Below are positions 35,402 to 44,787 of a stretch of 64,000 nt of DNA, one piece after another. The position numbers and the translations under genes were made by a program. Below the pieces are notes generated by a model. It was given only the letters and a program-made list of their open reading frames with translations, searched no databases and was not told where the DNA came from. Origin of the DNA: Curtobacterium pusillum (lineage in GTDB: Bacteria > Actinomycetota > Actinomycetes > Actinomycetales > Microbacteriaceae); the NCBI GenBank assembly GCA_002025645.1, contig CP018783.1:2046001-2110000 (forward strand), read 5' to 3'. The number at the start of each line of letters is the position of its first letter. Position 1 is the first letter of the stretch.

Positions 35402-36852
35402 CGCGTTGCTCCTTCCGGTGCGGTGGTGGTGGCGCGGACCCGTGTCGCGGTCGCGACGACGTGGTCGAGGGACGCGCGCAGCTGGTCGATCGTCGTCTCG
35501 GGGTTGAGCAGCGTGAGCTTGTTGCACGGTCGGCCGTCGATCACGGTCTTCGCGATGAGGACCCGGCCCTCGGCGAGCAGGGCGGCACGGAGCGGGGCGA
35601 CCAGGGCGTCCGCCTCGTCGTCCGTCACACCGGCCGGCTGCCAGCGGAACAGCACCGTGCTCAGCTGGGTCGGCGCGACGAGCACGAGGTCGGGGTGCTC
35701 CTCGACGAGGGCGTGCGTCGCTGCGGCGAGGTCGATCACGGCGTCGAAGGACCGGCCGATGGCGGCGGCGCCGGACGCGCGGAGCGTCGCCCAGAGCTTG
35801 AGGGCGTCGAACCGCCGCGTGGTCTGCAGGGACTTGTCGACCTGGTTCGGCTCGGCGGCGTCCTCCGGGTTGAGGTAGTCCGCGTACCAGGCCGTGCGGC
35901 GGAGGTCGGCGGGGTCGCCGACGAGCAGGGCGCTGGACGACACCGGCTGGAAGAACGACTTGTGCAGGTCGGCGGTCACGCTCCGCGCGCGCTCGATCCC
36001 GTCCAGCAGGTGCCGGCGCGTCGGGGACACGAGCAGCCCGCAGCCGTACGCGGCGTCGACGTGCAGCCAGACCCCCTCGAGGTCGCACACGTCGGCGATG
36101 GCCTCGAGCGGGTCGATCACGCCACGGTCGGTGGTGCCGGCGGTCGCGACGACGGCCACCGGGGTCCGTCCGGCAGCGCGGGCGGCGACGACGGCCTCGG
36201 CGAGGGCGGCGGGGCGCATCCGGCCGGTGGCGTCGGTGGGGACGTCGATGACCGTGTCGAGGCCGAGCAGGCGGGCCGACTTGGCGATGCTGAAGTGGGT
36301 CTCCGCGGTCGCGAACACCGTGGGACACGGGATCGCGCCGGCGGTCGCCGCGGCTTCCCGTGCCAGAAGGAGGGCCTGCAGGTTCGACTGCGACCCCCCG
36401 GAGGTGAAGATCCCGTCCCCGGCGGCGAACCCGATGCGCCTCGCGAGCCACTCGACCACGTGCCGCTCCATCTCGGTGCCGATCCGCGACTGGTCCCAGG
36501 TGTCGACCGAGGGGTTCACGGCGGCGAGCACGGCCTCGGCCGCGACGGCCGGCAGCGCCACCGGGCAGTTGAGGTGCGCGAGGTACCCGGGGTCGTGGAA
36601 CCAGACGGCCTCCCGGACGAAGAGGTCGTCGAGTTCCGCGAGCGCCCGGTCGGTCCCGATGGGTTCGGCGTCGAGGTCGATGCCGGCGACCCGGGCACGG
36701 AGGTCGTGGGCGGTCGTGTCCGTCGTCGGGCGATCGACGGCCGCCAGACGGTGGGCGAGCCGGTCGACCGTGGCCGTGACGGTCGACCGGTAGCGGTCGG
36801 CGTTGGCGGTGGACAGGGTTTCGGTACGGGCTGTCACGATGGAGTCAGTCAC
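35398..36852 (-). CDS. PLP-dependent decarboxylase (DesA-like, probable lysine decarboxylase)
   Basis: 484-aa group II decarboxylase. PLP-fold motifs: FTSGGSQSNLQALLLAR, ETHFSIAKSARLLG, WLHVDAAYGCGLLVSP, and the Schiff-base lysine in TADLHKSFFQPVSSSALLV. It begins the siderophore operon, where it probably makes cadaverine from lysine; 2,4-diaminobutyrate decarboxylases are related, so substrate is inferred from context. GTG start at 36852 (VTDSIVTARTETL). An iron box begins one base upstream of that codon and a -10 box ends 8 nt before it, so the message is probably leaderless. Confidence 0.9.
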   Translation of the reverse strand: MTDSIVTARTETLSTANADRYRSTVTATVDRLAHRLAAVDRPTTDTTAHDLRARVAGIDLDAEPIGTDRALAELDDLFVREAVWFHDPGYLAHLNCPVALPAVAAEAVLAAVNPSVDTWDQSRIGTEMERHVVEWLARRIGFAAGDGIFTSGGSQSNLQALLLAREAAATAGAIPCPTVFATAETHFSIAKSARLLGLDTVIDVPTDATGRMRPAALAEAVVAARAAGRTPVAVVATAGTTDRGVIDPLEAIADVCDLEGVWLHVDAAYGCGLLVSPTRRHLLDGIERARSVTADLHKSFFQPVSSSALLVGDPADLRRTAWYADYLNPEDAAEPNQVDKSLQTTRRFDALKLWATLRASGAAAIGRSFDAVIDLAAATHALVEEHPDLVLVAPTQLSTVLFRWQPAGVTDDEADALVAPLRAALLAEGRVLIAKTVIDGRPCNKLTLLNPETTIDQLRASLDHVVATATRVRATTTAPEGATR

Positions 36853-36853
36853 G

Positions 36854-36890
36854 TTAGGTAAGGCTAACCTCACCTGTATTTCGATGTCAC
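36854..36890 (-). promoter_or_regulatory. IdeR/DmdR-type iron box over the siderophore promoter
   Basis: TTAGGTAAGGCTAACCTCA (36854-36872) matches the 19-bp DtxR-family consensus TTAGGTTAGGCTAACCTAA at 16 of 19 positions. On the minus strand it covers the -10 TAGCCT (36861-36866); the -35 GTGACA (36885-36890) is 18 nt upstream. Fe2+-loaded IdeR bound here would block transcription of the decarboxylase-monooxygenase-synthetase operon. Confidence 0.9.
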
Positions 36891-36953
36891 CCGAACAGGG
36901 GTGATCTCCCAGGTCCCGGGCGTGGCGCGAGATTGCTCCGGGCACGCCGAACG

Positions 36954-36979
36954 CATCCCGCCGGGGAACCCGCGGGATG
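36954..36979 (-). terminator. Weak hairpin after pcrA
   Basis: CATCCCGC / GCGGGATG arms with a 10-nt loop, 22 nt downstream of the pcrA stop codon. No U-tract. Confidence 0.4.
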
Positions 36980-37000
36980 AACGGACGCTCAGCCGAACGG

Positions 37001-39445
37001 CTAGAGCTTGTCGATCGGGGCGATCTTGATGAGCAGCTTCTTGCGGCCCGCGGTGTCGAACGCGATCTCCGCGATGCGCTTCGCACCCTGACCGGTCACC
37101 GCCGAGACCGTGCCCTCGCCGAAGTCGACGTGCGTGATGCGGTCGCCCGCCGCCAGCTCCATGTCGCCGTTGTCGCGGACCTGCCCGGACACCCGGTTCG
37201 CCCACTCGGTCTTCGGGCGGGTCTTCGCCGCAGCGGCCGCTCGGTCGTACGAGCCACCGCCCCATCCGCCACCGCCGCGGTAGCCACCACCGCCGCCGCC
37301 ACCGAAGCCGCCCTCGCGCTTGGCGTTGAGTGCTCGCGGCTGGGTGCCGCCCCGGCTGTTCGCCATGCCCGGCGACTGCTTCCACTCGATGAGCCCCTCG
37401 GGGATCTCCTGCAGGAAGCGGGACGGCATCGCCACGTTGACGTCGCCGAACTGCGCGCGGGTCATCGCCAGCGACAGGAACAGCGACTTCTTGGCGCGGG
37501 TGATGCCCACGTAGAAGAGTCGGCGTTCCTCGGACGGACCGCCCGGCTCGTTCGCCGACATCCGGTGCGGCAGCAGGTCTTCCTCCACCCCCGTGAGGAA
37601 CACCGCGTCGTACTCGAGGCCCTTCGCCGTGTGCAGCGTCATGAGGGACACCGTGCCCGAGGAGTCGTCGAGCTCGTCCGCCGCGGCGACGAGCGAGACC
37701 TCGGTCAGGAAGTCGGACAGCGTGCCCTCGGGGTTGTTCTTCTGGAACTCCCGCGTCACGGCGACGAGCTCGTCGATGTTGTCGGCGCGTGCGGCGTCCT
37801 GCGCATCGGGCGACTTCCGCAGGTTCTCGAGCAGGCCGGAGCCGTCGAGCAACTGCGTGAGGGTGTCGACGACCGGCTGGGTCTGCGCGTGCTCCGACAC
37901 GGAGTCGAGCAGGGCGGCGAACGCGGTGATGGCGTTCCGCACCTTCGGCCCGAACCCGAGCTCGTCCGCGTGGCGCAGGGCGTCCCGCATGGTCGTCTCG
38001 TGCTCGTCGGCGTAGCGCTGCAGGGTCGTCTCGGTGACGGCGCCGATGCCGCGCTTCGGCACGTTGAGGATCCGGCGGAGCGCCAACGGGTCGGCCGGGT
38101 TGGCGACGGTGATCAGGTACGCCATGGCGTCCTTGATCTCGGCACGCTCGTAGAACTTCGTGCCGCCGAGCACCCGGTACGGGATCGCCGAGCGGATGAA
38201 GATCTCCTCCAGCGCACGGGTCTGCGAGTTCGTCCGGTAGAAGACCGCCATGTCGCGGTAGTCCGTGCCGTCCTCGTGCAGGCGCTGGATCTCGTCGGCG
38301 ACGAACTGCGCTTCGTCGTGGCCGGTGTACCCGGTGAACCCGACGATCTTGTCGCCGGCGCCGACGTCGGTGAACAGGTTCTTCGCCTGACGGTCGAAGT
38401 TGTTCGCGATCACAGCGTTCGCGGCGTCGAGGATGTTCTGCGTCGACCGGTAGTTCTGCTCGAGCAGGATCACCTTCGAGTTCGGGAAGTCCCGCTCGAA
38501 CTCGACGATGTTGCGGATGTCGGCCCCGCGGAACGCGTAGATCGACTGGTCGGAGTCGCCGACCACCGTCAGGGACGCGGGCGCGATCGACCCGTCGGCC
38601 TCACGCATGCGGGCGACGTGCTGACCGGAGTCCTCGAGCTTGTCGACCTGGTCGACGGGGACCGGCCGGGTGAGCTCGCGGATCAGGGAGTACTGCGCGT
38701 GGTTGGTGTCCTGGTACTCGTCGACCAGGATGAACCGGAACCGGCGCTGGTAGAGCGCGGCGACGTCGGGGAAGGCACGGAAGAGGAACACCGTCTGGCC
38801 GATGAGGTCGTCGAAGTCGAAGGCGTTCGCCCGGCGCAGGTCGTTCGTGTACCGGCGGAACACCTCGGTGAACATGACCTCTTGCGGGTCGTTCGCGTTG
38901 ATGTTCCTGGCGTACGAGTCGATGTCCTGCAGCTCGTTCTTGAGCTTCGAGATCTTCGACGCCGCGGCACCGACGGTCAGCCCGAGCGAGTCCGCCTCGA
39001 GCTCCTTGATGATCCGCTTCAGCAGGGCCTTGGAGTCGGCGGAGTCGTAGATCGTGAACGACTGCGGGAACCCGAACCGCTCGGCTTCCCGCCGCAGGAT
39101 CCGCACGCACGCCGAGTGGAACGTGGAGATCCACATGCCGTCGGACTCCTGCCCGACCAGCGCCCGCACGCGCTCGCGCATCTCGGCTGCGGCCTTGTTC
39201 GTGAAGGTGATCGCCAGGATCTGCGACGGCCAGGCTTCACGGTTGGCGAGCAGCAGCGCGATGCGCCGGGTGAGCACGCTCGTCTTGCCGGAGCCGGCGC
39301 CGGCCACGATCAGCAGGGACTCGCCGCGGTACTCGACGGCTTCCTTCTGCTGGGGGTTCAGGCCCGCGGTGAACGGGTCTTCGTACGCGCGGGCACCGGC
39401 GCCCGGCTCGGGCGTCGAATCGAAGGGGTCGAGCACGATCGTCAT
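37001..39445 (-). CDS. pcrA: ATP-dependent DNA helicase PcrA/UvrD
   Basis: 814-aa superfamily 1 3'-5' helicase for nucleotide excision repair and removal of replication blocks. Motifs in order: Q-motif LNPQQKEAVEYRGESLLIVA, Walker A GAGSGKTSVL, FTNKAAAEMRERV, FILVDEYQDTNHAQ (DExx box), VVGDSDQSIYAFRGAD, LEQNYRSTQNILDAAN, LMTLHTAKGLEYDAVFLTG, FYVGITRAKKSL. A Gly-rich disordered stretch (about 720-750) precedes a C-terminal Tudor-like domain (ITHVDFGEGTVSAVTGQG) that binds RNA polymerase in PcrA. It follows the GDPD gene by 12 nt. Confidence 0.97.
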   Translation of the reverse strand: MTIVLDPFDSTPEPGAGARAYEDPFTAGLNPQQKEAVEYRGESLLIVAGAGSGKTSVLTRRIALLLANREAWPSQILAITFTNKAAAEMRERVRALVGQESDGMWISTFHSACVRILRREAERFGFPQSFTIYDSADSKALLKRIIKELEADSLGLTVGAAASKISKLKNELQDIDSYARNINANDPQEVMFTEVFRRYTNDLRRANAFDFDDLIGQTVFLFRAFPDVAALYQRRFRFILVDEYQDTNHAQYSLIRELTRPVPVDQVDKLEDSGQHVARMREADGSIAPASLTVVGDSDQSIYAFRGADIRNIVEFERDFPNSKVILLEQNYRSTQNILDAANAVIANNFDRQAKNLFTDVGAGDKIVGFTGYTGHDEAQFVADEIQRLHEDGTDYRDMAVFYRTNSQTRALEEIFIRSAIPYRVLGGTKFYERAEIKDAMAYLITVANPADPLALRRILNVPKRGIGAVTETTLQRYADEHETTMRDALRHADELGFGPKVRNAITAFAALLDSVSEHAQTQPVVDTLTQLLDGSGLLENLRKSPDAQDAARADNIDELVAVTREFQKNNPEGTLSDFLTEVSLVAAADELDDSSGTVSLMTLHTAKGLEYDAVFLTGVEEDLLPHRMSANEPGGPSEERRLFYVGITRAKKSLFLSLAMTRAQFGDVNVAMPSRFLQEIPEGLIEWKQSPGMANSRGGTQPRALNAKREGGFGGGGGGGYRGGGGWGGGSYDRAAAAAKTRPKTEWANRVSGQVRDNGDMELAAGDRITHVDFGEGTVSAVTGQGAKRIAEIAFDTAGRKKLLIKIAPIDKL

Positions 39446-39457
39446 GTCCGGGACAGT

Positions 39458-40468
39458 CTAGGCGCGACCCCCGACAGCCGAGCGGGCGAGCACCGCCAGG
39501 TCGGTGTGGTCCGCGAAGACGCCGTCGAGTCCGGTCCGGACGACCGACGTGAACCACCGCTCCCAGTCGCCGAACGCCGCGACCTCGCCCCCGCGCCGGA
39601 GCGGCGCCGGCAGGAACCGGTTCTCCGGGCGGAGCGTCCACGTGTACACGGCGAGCCCGGCCTCGTGCGCACGGTCCACGATCGCGCTCCGCACCGGCGT
39701 CGGGTCGTCGAGCGCCACACTGTCCGTGCCCGCCATCACCGTGGCGACCGCGAGGCTGATCCCGTGGAACTCGGTCGCGAGCGAGGCCAGTGCGTCCTCG
39801 GATCGCTCCGCGGCGTACGTGGGAGCCAGCGACCCGTGGGACGCGACCTCGTCCGGGGCGCTGCCACGTGCCTCCTGGAGGTACACGAGCCGACCACCCG
39901 TCCCACGCGAGCGGAGGTCCCGGAGCACGCCCTTCTCGAAGCACTCGACCGTGAGCCGCTCGTCCCCGCGCCACCCGGCGTCGCCGAGGACGCCGTCGAG
40001 CAGCTCGTCCATCGGGAACCCGGCGCGGTGGAAGAATTCGGCGTGCTTGACCTCGGCGACGAGCCCGACCGGGCGCGGTGCCGCGTCGAGGATGCCGAGC
40101 AGGTCCTCGAGGCGCAGGACCGGCTCCTCGCCGTCGTGCTCCGCCGACCCCGGACGCAGCGCGGGCAGGCGTTCCCGGGTCCGGAGCGTCTGCAGTTCGG
40201 CCCACGTGAAGTCCTCGGTGAACCAGCCGGTCAGCGTCTGCCCGTCGACGGTCTTGGTCGTCCGCAGGTGCCGGAACTCAGGGTGGTCCGCGACGTCGGT
40301 CGTGCCGGAGACCTCGTTCTCGTGCCGGAGCACCAGCACGCCGTCCTTCGTGGGCACGAGGTCCGGCTCAATCGCGTCGGCACCGAGCTCGATCGCGAGC
40401 TCGTACGCGCTCCGCGAGTGCTCGGGACGGTAGCCGGACGCGCCACGGTGGGCGATCACCAGGGTCAT
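39458..40468 (-). CDS. Glycerophosphodiester phosphodiesterase
   Basis: 336-aa TIM-barrel enzyme that cleaves glycerophosphodiesters to glycerol 3-phosphate and an alcohol. Catalytic HRGASGYRPEHS and EPDLVPTKDGVLVLRHE (His-Arg, Glu-x-Asp, His) are intact. The closing motif GLDGVFADHTDLA is present. No signal peptide, so cytoplasmic. The glycerol 3-phosphate product could feed GlpD encoded at 49.8 kb. Together with pcrA 12 nt downstream it forms a two-gene transcript; it is divergent from the DUF817 gene. Confidence 0.93.
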   Translation of the reverse strand: MTLVIAHRGASGYRPEHSRSAYELAIELGADAIEPDLVPTKDGVLVLRHENEVSGTTDVADHPEFRHLRTTKTVDGQTLTGWFTEDFTWAELQTLRTRERLPALRPGSAEHDGEEPVLRLEDLLGILDAAPRPVGLVAEVKHAEFFHRAGFPMDELLDGVLGDAGWRGDERLTVECFEKGVLRDLRSRGTGGRLVYLQEARGSAPDEVASHGSLAPTYAAERSEDALASLATEFHGISLAVATVMAGTDSVALDDPTPVRSAIVDRAHEAGLAVYTWTLRPENRFLPAPLRRGGEVAAFGDWERWFTSVVRTGLDGVFADHTDLAVLARSAVGGRA

Positions 40469-40574
40469 GGCCGCACCCTACTGGGCGGTGGTGTCCGCGG
40501 CCTGGCGTGTGTCGGGCGGTACATCCGGGCGTGCACAGGCCGCCGTTCCCAGCTGCGGGTCGGACGCTCGCAGC

Positions 40575-41597
40575 ATGACCGTCCGATCCCTCTCGACCGC
40601 CGTCGAGCACCGCATCGACCGCGCCGCACGCCGGGTACTCGACGCGGGCCACCAGCCGCACCGGCCCCTCCGGCTCGCGCTGACCGAGTTCCTGGTGTTC
40701 GGCGCGAAGCAGGCGTGGGCGTGCACGTTCGGCGCGCTCCTGCTCGCGACGATGGCGGTCGTGCACCTGACCGTCCCGGTCGGGTCCCGGAACGACGTGA
40801 CCACGGTCGCCGCCGTCCTGCTGCAGGTCGGGATGCTCGTGTTCGGGCTCGAGACGGTCCGGGAACTCCGGGTCGTCCTGCTCTTCCACGTCGTCGGCAC
40901 CGTGATGGAGGTCTTCAAGACCCACATGGGCTCGTGGACCTACGAGCAGTCCGGCGTCCTGGTGGTGCTCGGCGTCCCGCTGTTCTCCGGGTTCATGTAC
41001 GGCGCGGTCGGGTCGTACATGGTGCGCGTGTACCGGTTGTTCGACCTGCGGTTCGACCGGTACCCGAGGCAGTGGGTGCTCGCGGTCGTCGCGGCCCTGG
41101 TCTACGCGAACTTCTTCGGCCACCACTTCGTCTGGGACGCCCGGTACGTGCTGCTCGCGCTCGTGGTGCTCCTGTTCGCCCGGACGACCATGCACGCGCG
41201 GGTCCACCGGACGGTGCTGCGGATGCCGGTGCTCGTCGCGATGGGGCTCGTGGCCCTGTTCATCTGGGTCGCCGAGAACGTCGCCACCTGGGCCGGCGCG
41301 TGGTCCTACCCCGCGCAGGCGGCGGCCTGGCACCCGGTCGCGCCCACGAAGATCGTGGCCTGGCTGCTCCTCATGCTCATCTCGGTCGCGCTGGTCACGT
41401 GGGTCTACCCAGCGGTTCGGCCTGGAGGCGCGGATCACCGTGGTCCGGCACGGCACGTCCAGCGGTCGGCTGGTTCTCGACGACTTCGGGGCGCGCGCGC
41501 AGCAGATCCCCATAGGCTGCGGGAGTCGAGGCCCTCCGGGACCGCTTCCGCTCGCCGCGAATCCTCAGCCTTCCGCGACCGAGCGCCCCTAGGCTGA
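40575..41597 (+). CDS. DUF817 membrane protein with an atypical C-terminal extension
   Basis: 340 aa. Seven or eight membrane spans and DUF817 hallmarks (FGAKQAWACTFGALLL, FKTHMGSWTYEQSG, GVPLFSGFMYGAVGSYMVRV, FWVAENVATWAGAWSYP-like segment). The recognisable family sequence ends near residue 280 (LVTWVYPA). The last about 58 residues are Arg/Ser/Gly-rich and begin exactly where a family B half-repeat (GGCCTGGAGGCGCGG, 41419-41433) enters the frame, so the C-terminus looks like read-through after loss of the original stop. Function of DUF817 is unknown. Confidence 0.8.
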   Translation: MTVRSLSTAVEHRIDRAARRVLDAGHQPHRPLRLALTEFLVFGAKQAWACTFGALLLATMAVVHLTVPVGSRNDVTTVAAVLLQVGMLVFGLETVRELRVVLLFHVVGTVMEVFKTHMGSWTYEQSGVLVVLGVPLFSGFMYGAVGSYMVRVYRLFDLRFDRYPRQWVLAVVAALVYANFFGHHFVWDARYVLLALVVLLFARTTMHARVHRTVLRMPVLVAMGLVALFIWVAENVATWAGAWSYPAQAAAWHPVAPTKIVAWLLLMLISVALVTWVYPAVRPGGADHRGPARHVQRSAGSRRLRGARAADPHRLRESRPSGTASARRESSAFRDRAPLG

Positions 41598-41628
41598 GAG
41601 GACTCGAATCTCCAAGGAAGAGGACACC

Positions 41629-42501
41629 ATGGCCTTCAAGCCCGGTTTCGACCAGTCCCCCGCCTTCAACAACCAGGGGCCCAACACCTGGGGTGGGCGC
41701 GGCGCTGGTCAGCAGCAGGCCGGCTGGGGACAGACCCCGCAGCAGGCGCAGGGCGGCATGACGCCCGAGCAGCTGCAGTACATGTACGACCGCCCGGCCG
41801 CCAGCACGGTCGACACGGACCGCATGTCGTACGAGGACACCATCGTCAAGACGCTGCTCGCGTTCGGCGTGCTCGTCGTCGGTGCGGTCGCGGGTTGGAA
41901 CCTGCCGCCGATGGTCTGGATCATCGGCGCCGTCGTCGGGTTCGTCCTGGCGCTCGTCAACACCTTCAAGAAGAAGCCGTCGCCGGGCCTGGTCCTGACG
42001 TACGCGTTCTTCGAGGGTCTGTTCGTCGGCGGTATCTCGAACTACTTCCAGACGGCGTTCCCGCAGGCCGACGGCATCGTCGCGCAGGCGGTCTTCGGCA
42101 CCCTCGGGGTGTTCGCGGTCACACTGCTGCTGTTCCTCTCGGGCAAGGTCCGCGCGACGCCGAAGCTGACCCGCTTCTTCCTGATCGCGATGGTCGGGTA
42201 CATGGCGTTCTCGCTCGTGAACCTCGTCCTGATGTGGACCGGTGTCACGAACACGGCGTTCGGGCTCATGGGCACGACGATCTTCGGCATCCCGCTCGGC
42301 GTCGTCATCGGCATCTTCGTGGTCCTGATGGCCGCGTACTCGTTGATCCTCGACTTCGACCAGATCAAGACGGGCGTCCAGCGCGGCGCCCCGAAGATCT
42401 ACGCGTGGACGGCGGCGTTCGGCCTCATCGTCACCCTCGTGTGGCTGTACCTCGAGATCCTGCGCATCCTCGCCATCATCGCGAGCAGCCAGCGCAACTA
42501 G
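41629..42501 (+). CDS. Bax inhibitor-1/YccA-family membrane protein
   Basis: 290 aa. A Gln/Gly/Pro-rich N-terminal tail (about 1-60, with FDQSPAFNNQGPNTWGG) precedes seven predicted membrane spans. The C-terminal DFDQIKTGVQRGAPKIYAWT stretch with conserved acidic residues is typical of the BI-1/TMBIM group, some of which are pH-dependent calcium leak channels. SD GGAAGAGG upstream. Ends at a strong terminator. Confidence 0.92.
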   Translation: MAFKPGFDQSPAFNNQGPNTWGGRGAGQQQAGWGQTPQQAQGGMTPEQLQYMYDRPAASTVDTDRMSYEDTIVKTLLAFGVLVVGAVAGWNLPPMVWIIGAVVGFVLALVNTFKKKPSPGLVLTYAFFEGLFVGGISNYFQTAFPQADGIVAQAVFGTLGVFAVTLLLFLSGKVRATPKLTRFFLIAMVGYMAFSLVNLVLMWTGVTNTAFGLMGTTIFGIPLGVVIGIFVVLMAAYSLILDFDQIKTGVQRGAPKIYAWTAAFGLIVTLVWLYLEILRILAIIASSQRN

Positions 42502-42512
42502 CTCCGACCAGG

Positions 42513-42540
42513 AGGGCCCCGGCGAACACGCCGGGGCCCT
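42513..42540 (+). terminator. Terminator after the Bax inhibitor-like gene
   Basis: Perfect 12-bp arms AGGGCCCCGGCG / CGCCGGGGCCCT with an AACA loop, followed by TCGTCGTT, 12 nt after the stop codon. Confidence 0.9.
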
Positions 42541-42579
42541 TCGTCGTTCCCGGGGCGGGCGCTCTCGCATGGCCCTGTC

Positions 42580-42685
42580 CGAGTCGCCGAGATCGCACAA
42601 CACGACGCGCGCGCGTCACCGAGGTCACGAGAACTGACGCCGCACACGAGCGGGAGCGGCAGTTCGTGCGACCTCGGCGGGCACG
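42580..42685. repeat. Three related palindromic segments between convergent terminators
   Basis: Three partly matching units: GCCGAGATCGCACAACACGA (about 42583), CACCGAGGTCACGAGAACTG (about 42618), and in inverse orientation CAGTTCGTGCGACCTCGGCG (about 42660-42679). Units 2 and 3 form an imperfect hairpin. No gene seen. Confidence 0.6.
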
Positions 42686-42704
42686 CGAAGGGGCACGCGC
42701 ACGC

Positions 42705-42741
42705 GAAGGGGCCCGGCACACAATGCGTGCCGGGCCCCTTC
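42705..42741 (-). terminator. Terminator of guaA operon
   Basis: Perfect 15-bp arms GAAGGGGCCCGGCAC / GTGCCGGGCCCCTTC with a 7-nt loop, 12 nt beyond the guaA stop codon. Confidence 0.9.
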
Positions 42742-42753
42742 AGCGCGGGAGGA

Positions 42754-44334
42754 CTACTCCCACTCGATCGTCCCCGGCGGCTTCGACGTGACGTCGAGCA
42801 CGACCCGGTTCACGTCGGGCACCTCGTTCGTGATCCGGTTCGAGATCTTCGCGAGGGTGTCGTACGGCAGACGGGTCCAGTCGGCGGTCATCGCGTCCTC
42901 CGAGGAGACCGGACGCAGCACGATCGGGTGGCCGTAGGTGCGGCCGTCGCCCTGGACGCCCACGGAACGGACGTCGGCGAGCAGGACGACCGGGCACTGC
43001 CAGATCTCCTGGTCGAGGCCGGCCGCGGTGAGTTCCTCGCGCGCGATCTTGTCTGCAGCACGGAGCAGCTCGAGGCGGTCCTTCGTGACCTCGCCGACGA
43101 TGCGGATGCCGAGTCCGGGGCCGGGGAACGGCTGGCGGCCGACGATGACCTCGGGCAGCCCGAGCTCGCGACCGACCGCGCGGACCTCGTCCTTGAACAG
43201 GGTGCGGAGCGGCTCGACGAGTTCGAACGTCATGTCGTCCGGGAGGCCGCCGACGTTGTGGTGCGACTTGATGTTCGCCGTGCCGGAGCCACCGCCGGAC
43301 TCGACGACGTCGGGGTAGAGCGTGCCCTGCACGAGGAACTTGACCTCGCCGGCAGCGTCGTCGCCGCGGGCCTCGAGCACGAGTGCCTCGGCAGCCGCCT
43401 CGAAGGTGCGGATGAACTCGCGCCCGATGATCTTGCGCTTCTGCTCCGGGTCGCTGACGCCGGCGAGGGCGTCGAGGAACTGCTGCTCCGCGTCGATCGT
43501 GATGAGGCGGACGCCGGTGGAGGCGACGTAGTCCTCTTCCACCTGCTTGCGCTCGTCGGCACGGAGGAGCCCGTGGTCGACGAAGACGCACGTGAGCTGG
43601 TCGCCGACGGCCTTGTGCACGATCGCTGCGGCGACGGCGGAGTCGACACCACCGGACAGTCCGGCGATCACGCGGCTCGATCCGACCTGGGCCTGGATCC
43701 GGGCGACCTGCTCCTCGATGACGTTCGCGGAGTTCCAGTCACCGGGGAGCCCGGCGGCACGGTGCAGGAAGTTCTCGAGCACGGCCTGGCCGTACACGGA
43801 GTGCTTGACCTCGGGGTGCCACTGCACGCCGTAGAGCTTGCGCTCGTCGGAGGCGAACGCGGCGACCGGGGTCGAGGCGCTCGACGCGAGGACCTCGAAG
43901 CCCTCCGGGGCCTTCGCCACGGAGTCGCCGTGCGACATCCAGGTCACCTGCGACTCCGGCTGCGCGCCGAGGAGCACGCTGTCGGTGCCCGTCACGGTGA
44001 CGTCGGTCGCGCCGTACTCACGCTGCCCGGTCTGCGCGACCTCGCCGCCGAGCGCGGTCGCCATGGCCTGGAAGCCGTAGCAGATGCCCAGCACGGGGAC
44101 GCCGAGGTCGAGGATGCCGCCGTCGAGCGACGGTGCGCCCGCTTCGTACACGGACGACGGACCACCGGACAGCACGATGGCCGCAGGGTCCTTCGCGCGG
44201 ACCTCGTCCGCCGTGATCGAGTGCGGGACGATCTCGCTGTAGACGTTCGCCTCACGGACCCGTCGCGCGATGAGCTGCGCGTACTGGGCTCCGAAGTCGA
44301 CGACGAGGACGGGACGCTGTTCGGTCTCGCTCAC
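42754..44334 (-). CDS. guaA: GMP synthase (glutamine-hydrolysing)
   Basis: 526 aa. Class I glutamine amidotransferase domain (about 1-200) with the catalytic Cys in [12 protein letters not shown] and His/Glu in WHPEVKHS, then the ATP-pyrophosphatase domain ([18 protein letters not shown]) and the C-terminal dimerisation domain ending [18 protein letters not shown]. Converts XMP to GMP. Last gene of a khtT-khtU-surf1-DUF3817-guaA transcript; start overlaps the DUF3817 stop by 4 nt. Confidence 0.97.
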   Translation of the reverse strand: MSETEQRPVLVVDFGAQYAQLIARRVREANVYSEIVPHSITADEVRAKDPAAIVLSGGPSSVYEAGAPSLDGGILDLGVPVLGICYGFQAMATALGGEVAQTGQREYGATDVTVTGTDSVLLGAQPESQVTWMSHGDSVAKAPEGFEVLASSASTPVAAFASDERKLYGVQWHPEVKHSVYGQAVLENFLHRAAGLPGDWNSANVIEEQVARIQAQVGSSRVIAGLSGGVDSAVAAAIVHKAVGDQLTCVFVDHGLLRADERKQVEEDYVASTGVRLITIDAEQQFLDALAGVSDPEQKRKIIGREFIRTFEAAAEALVLEARGDDAAGEVKFLVQGTLYPDVVESGGGSGTANIKSHHNVGGLPDDMTFELVEPLRTLFKDEVRAVGRELGLPEVIVGRQPFPGPGLGIRIVGEVTKDRLELLRAADKIAREELTAAGLDQEIWQCPVVLLADVRSVGVQGDGRTYGHPIVLRPVSSEDAMTADWTRLPYDTLAKISNRITNEVPDVNRVVLDVTSKPPGTIEWE

Positions 44335-44777
44335 CGAGCGGCCTCCTTCTCACGCTGCTGGGCAGCGGTCAGCTCGTGGTAGGTGTCCATGGCGATCTTC
44401 TGCATGCGGTGTTCGACCACGAACGACATGAACGGGATGATGCCCCCGAGGGCGATGAGCAGGAAGCGGATCGGCTTCCAGCGCATGATGCTCCACAGAC
44501 GGAAGTCGGTGAAGAGGTAGAGCACGTACAGCCAGCCGTGGGCGATGAGGATGCCGATCGACAGGTTGAAGGTGCCCGGCTCCTTGCCCGCCGTGCCCTC
44601 CGGCACGAAGAACGCGCCACCGCCGAGCTGCATCTCGAGGTGCAGCGGCGTGTACTTGATGACCATCTCGACCACCAGGGCGAGCAGCAGCACACCCGTG
44701 ATGTACGCCGAGACGCGGTACCACTTCACCGCGCCCGGGATCTTCGGGATGTCACGGGTACGGACGGTCAGAGCCAT
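44331..44777 (-). CDS. DUF3817 membrane protein
   Basis: 148 aa with three to four predicted membrane spans ([60 protein letters not shown]). The family is common in actinomycetes, often beside guaA or SURF1-like genes, and has no known function. AGGA lies 8 nt before the chosen ATG; an ATG 9 nt upstream is possible. Overlaps guaA by 4 nt. Confidence 0.88.
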   Translation of the reverse strand: MALTVRTRDIPKIPGAVKWYRVSAYITGVLLLALVVEMVIKYTPLHLEMQLGGGAFFVPEGTAGKEPGTFNLSIGILIAHGWLYVLYLFTDFRLWSIMRWKPIRFLLIALGGIIPFMSFVVEHRMQKIAMDTYHELTAAQQREKEAAR

Positions 44778-44787
44778 ATCGGCCATC

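Noticed and set aside
36977..41515. A 1512-codon open frame on the plus strand opposite pcrA and the GDPD gene
   Set aside because: Same reasoning: it has no domain signature, and pcrA and GDPD motifs are complete on the other strand.
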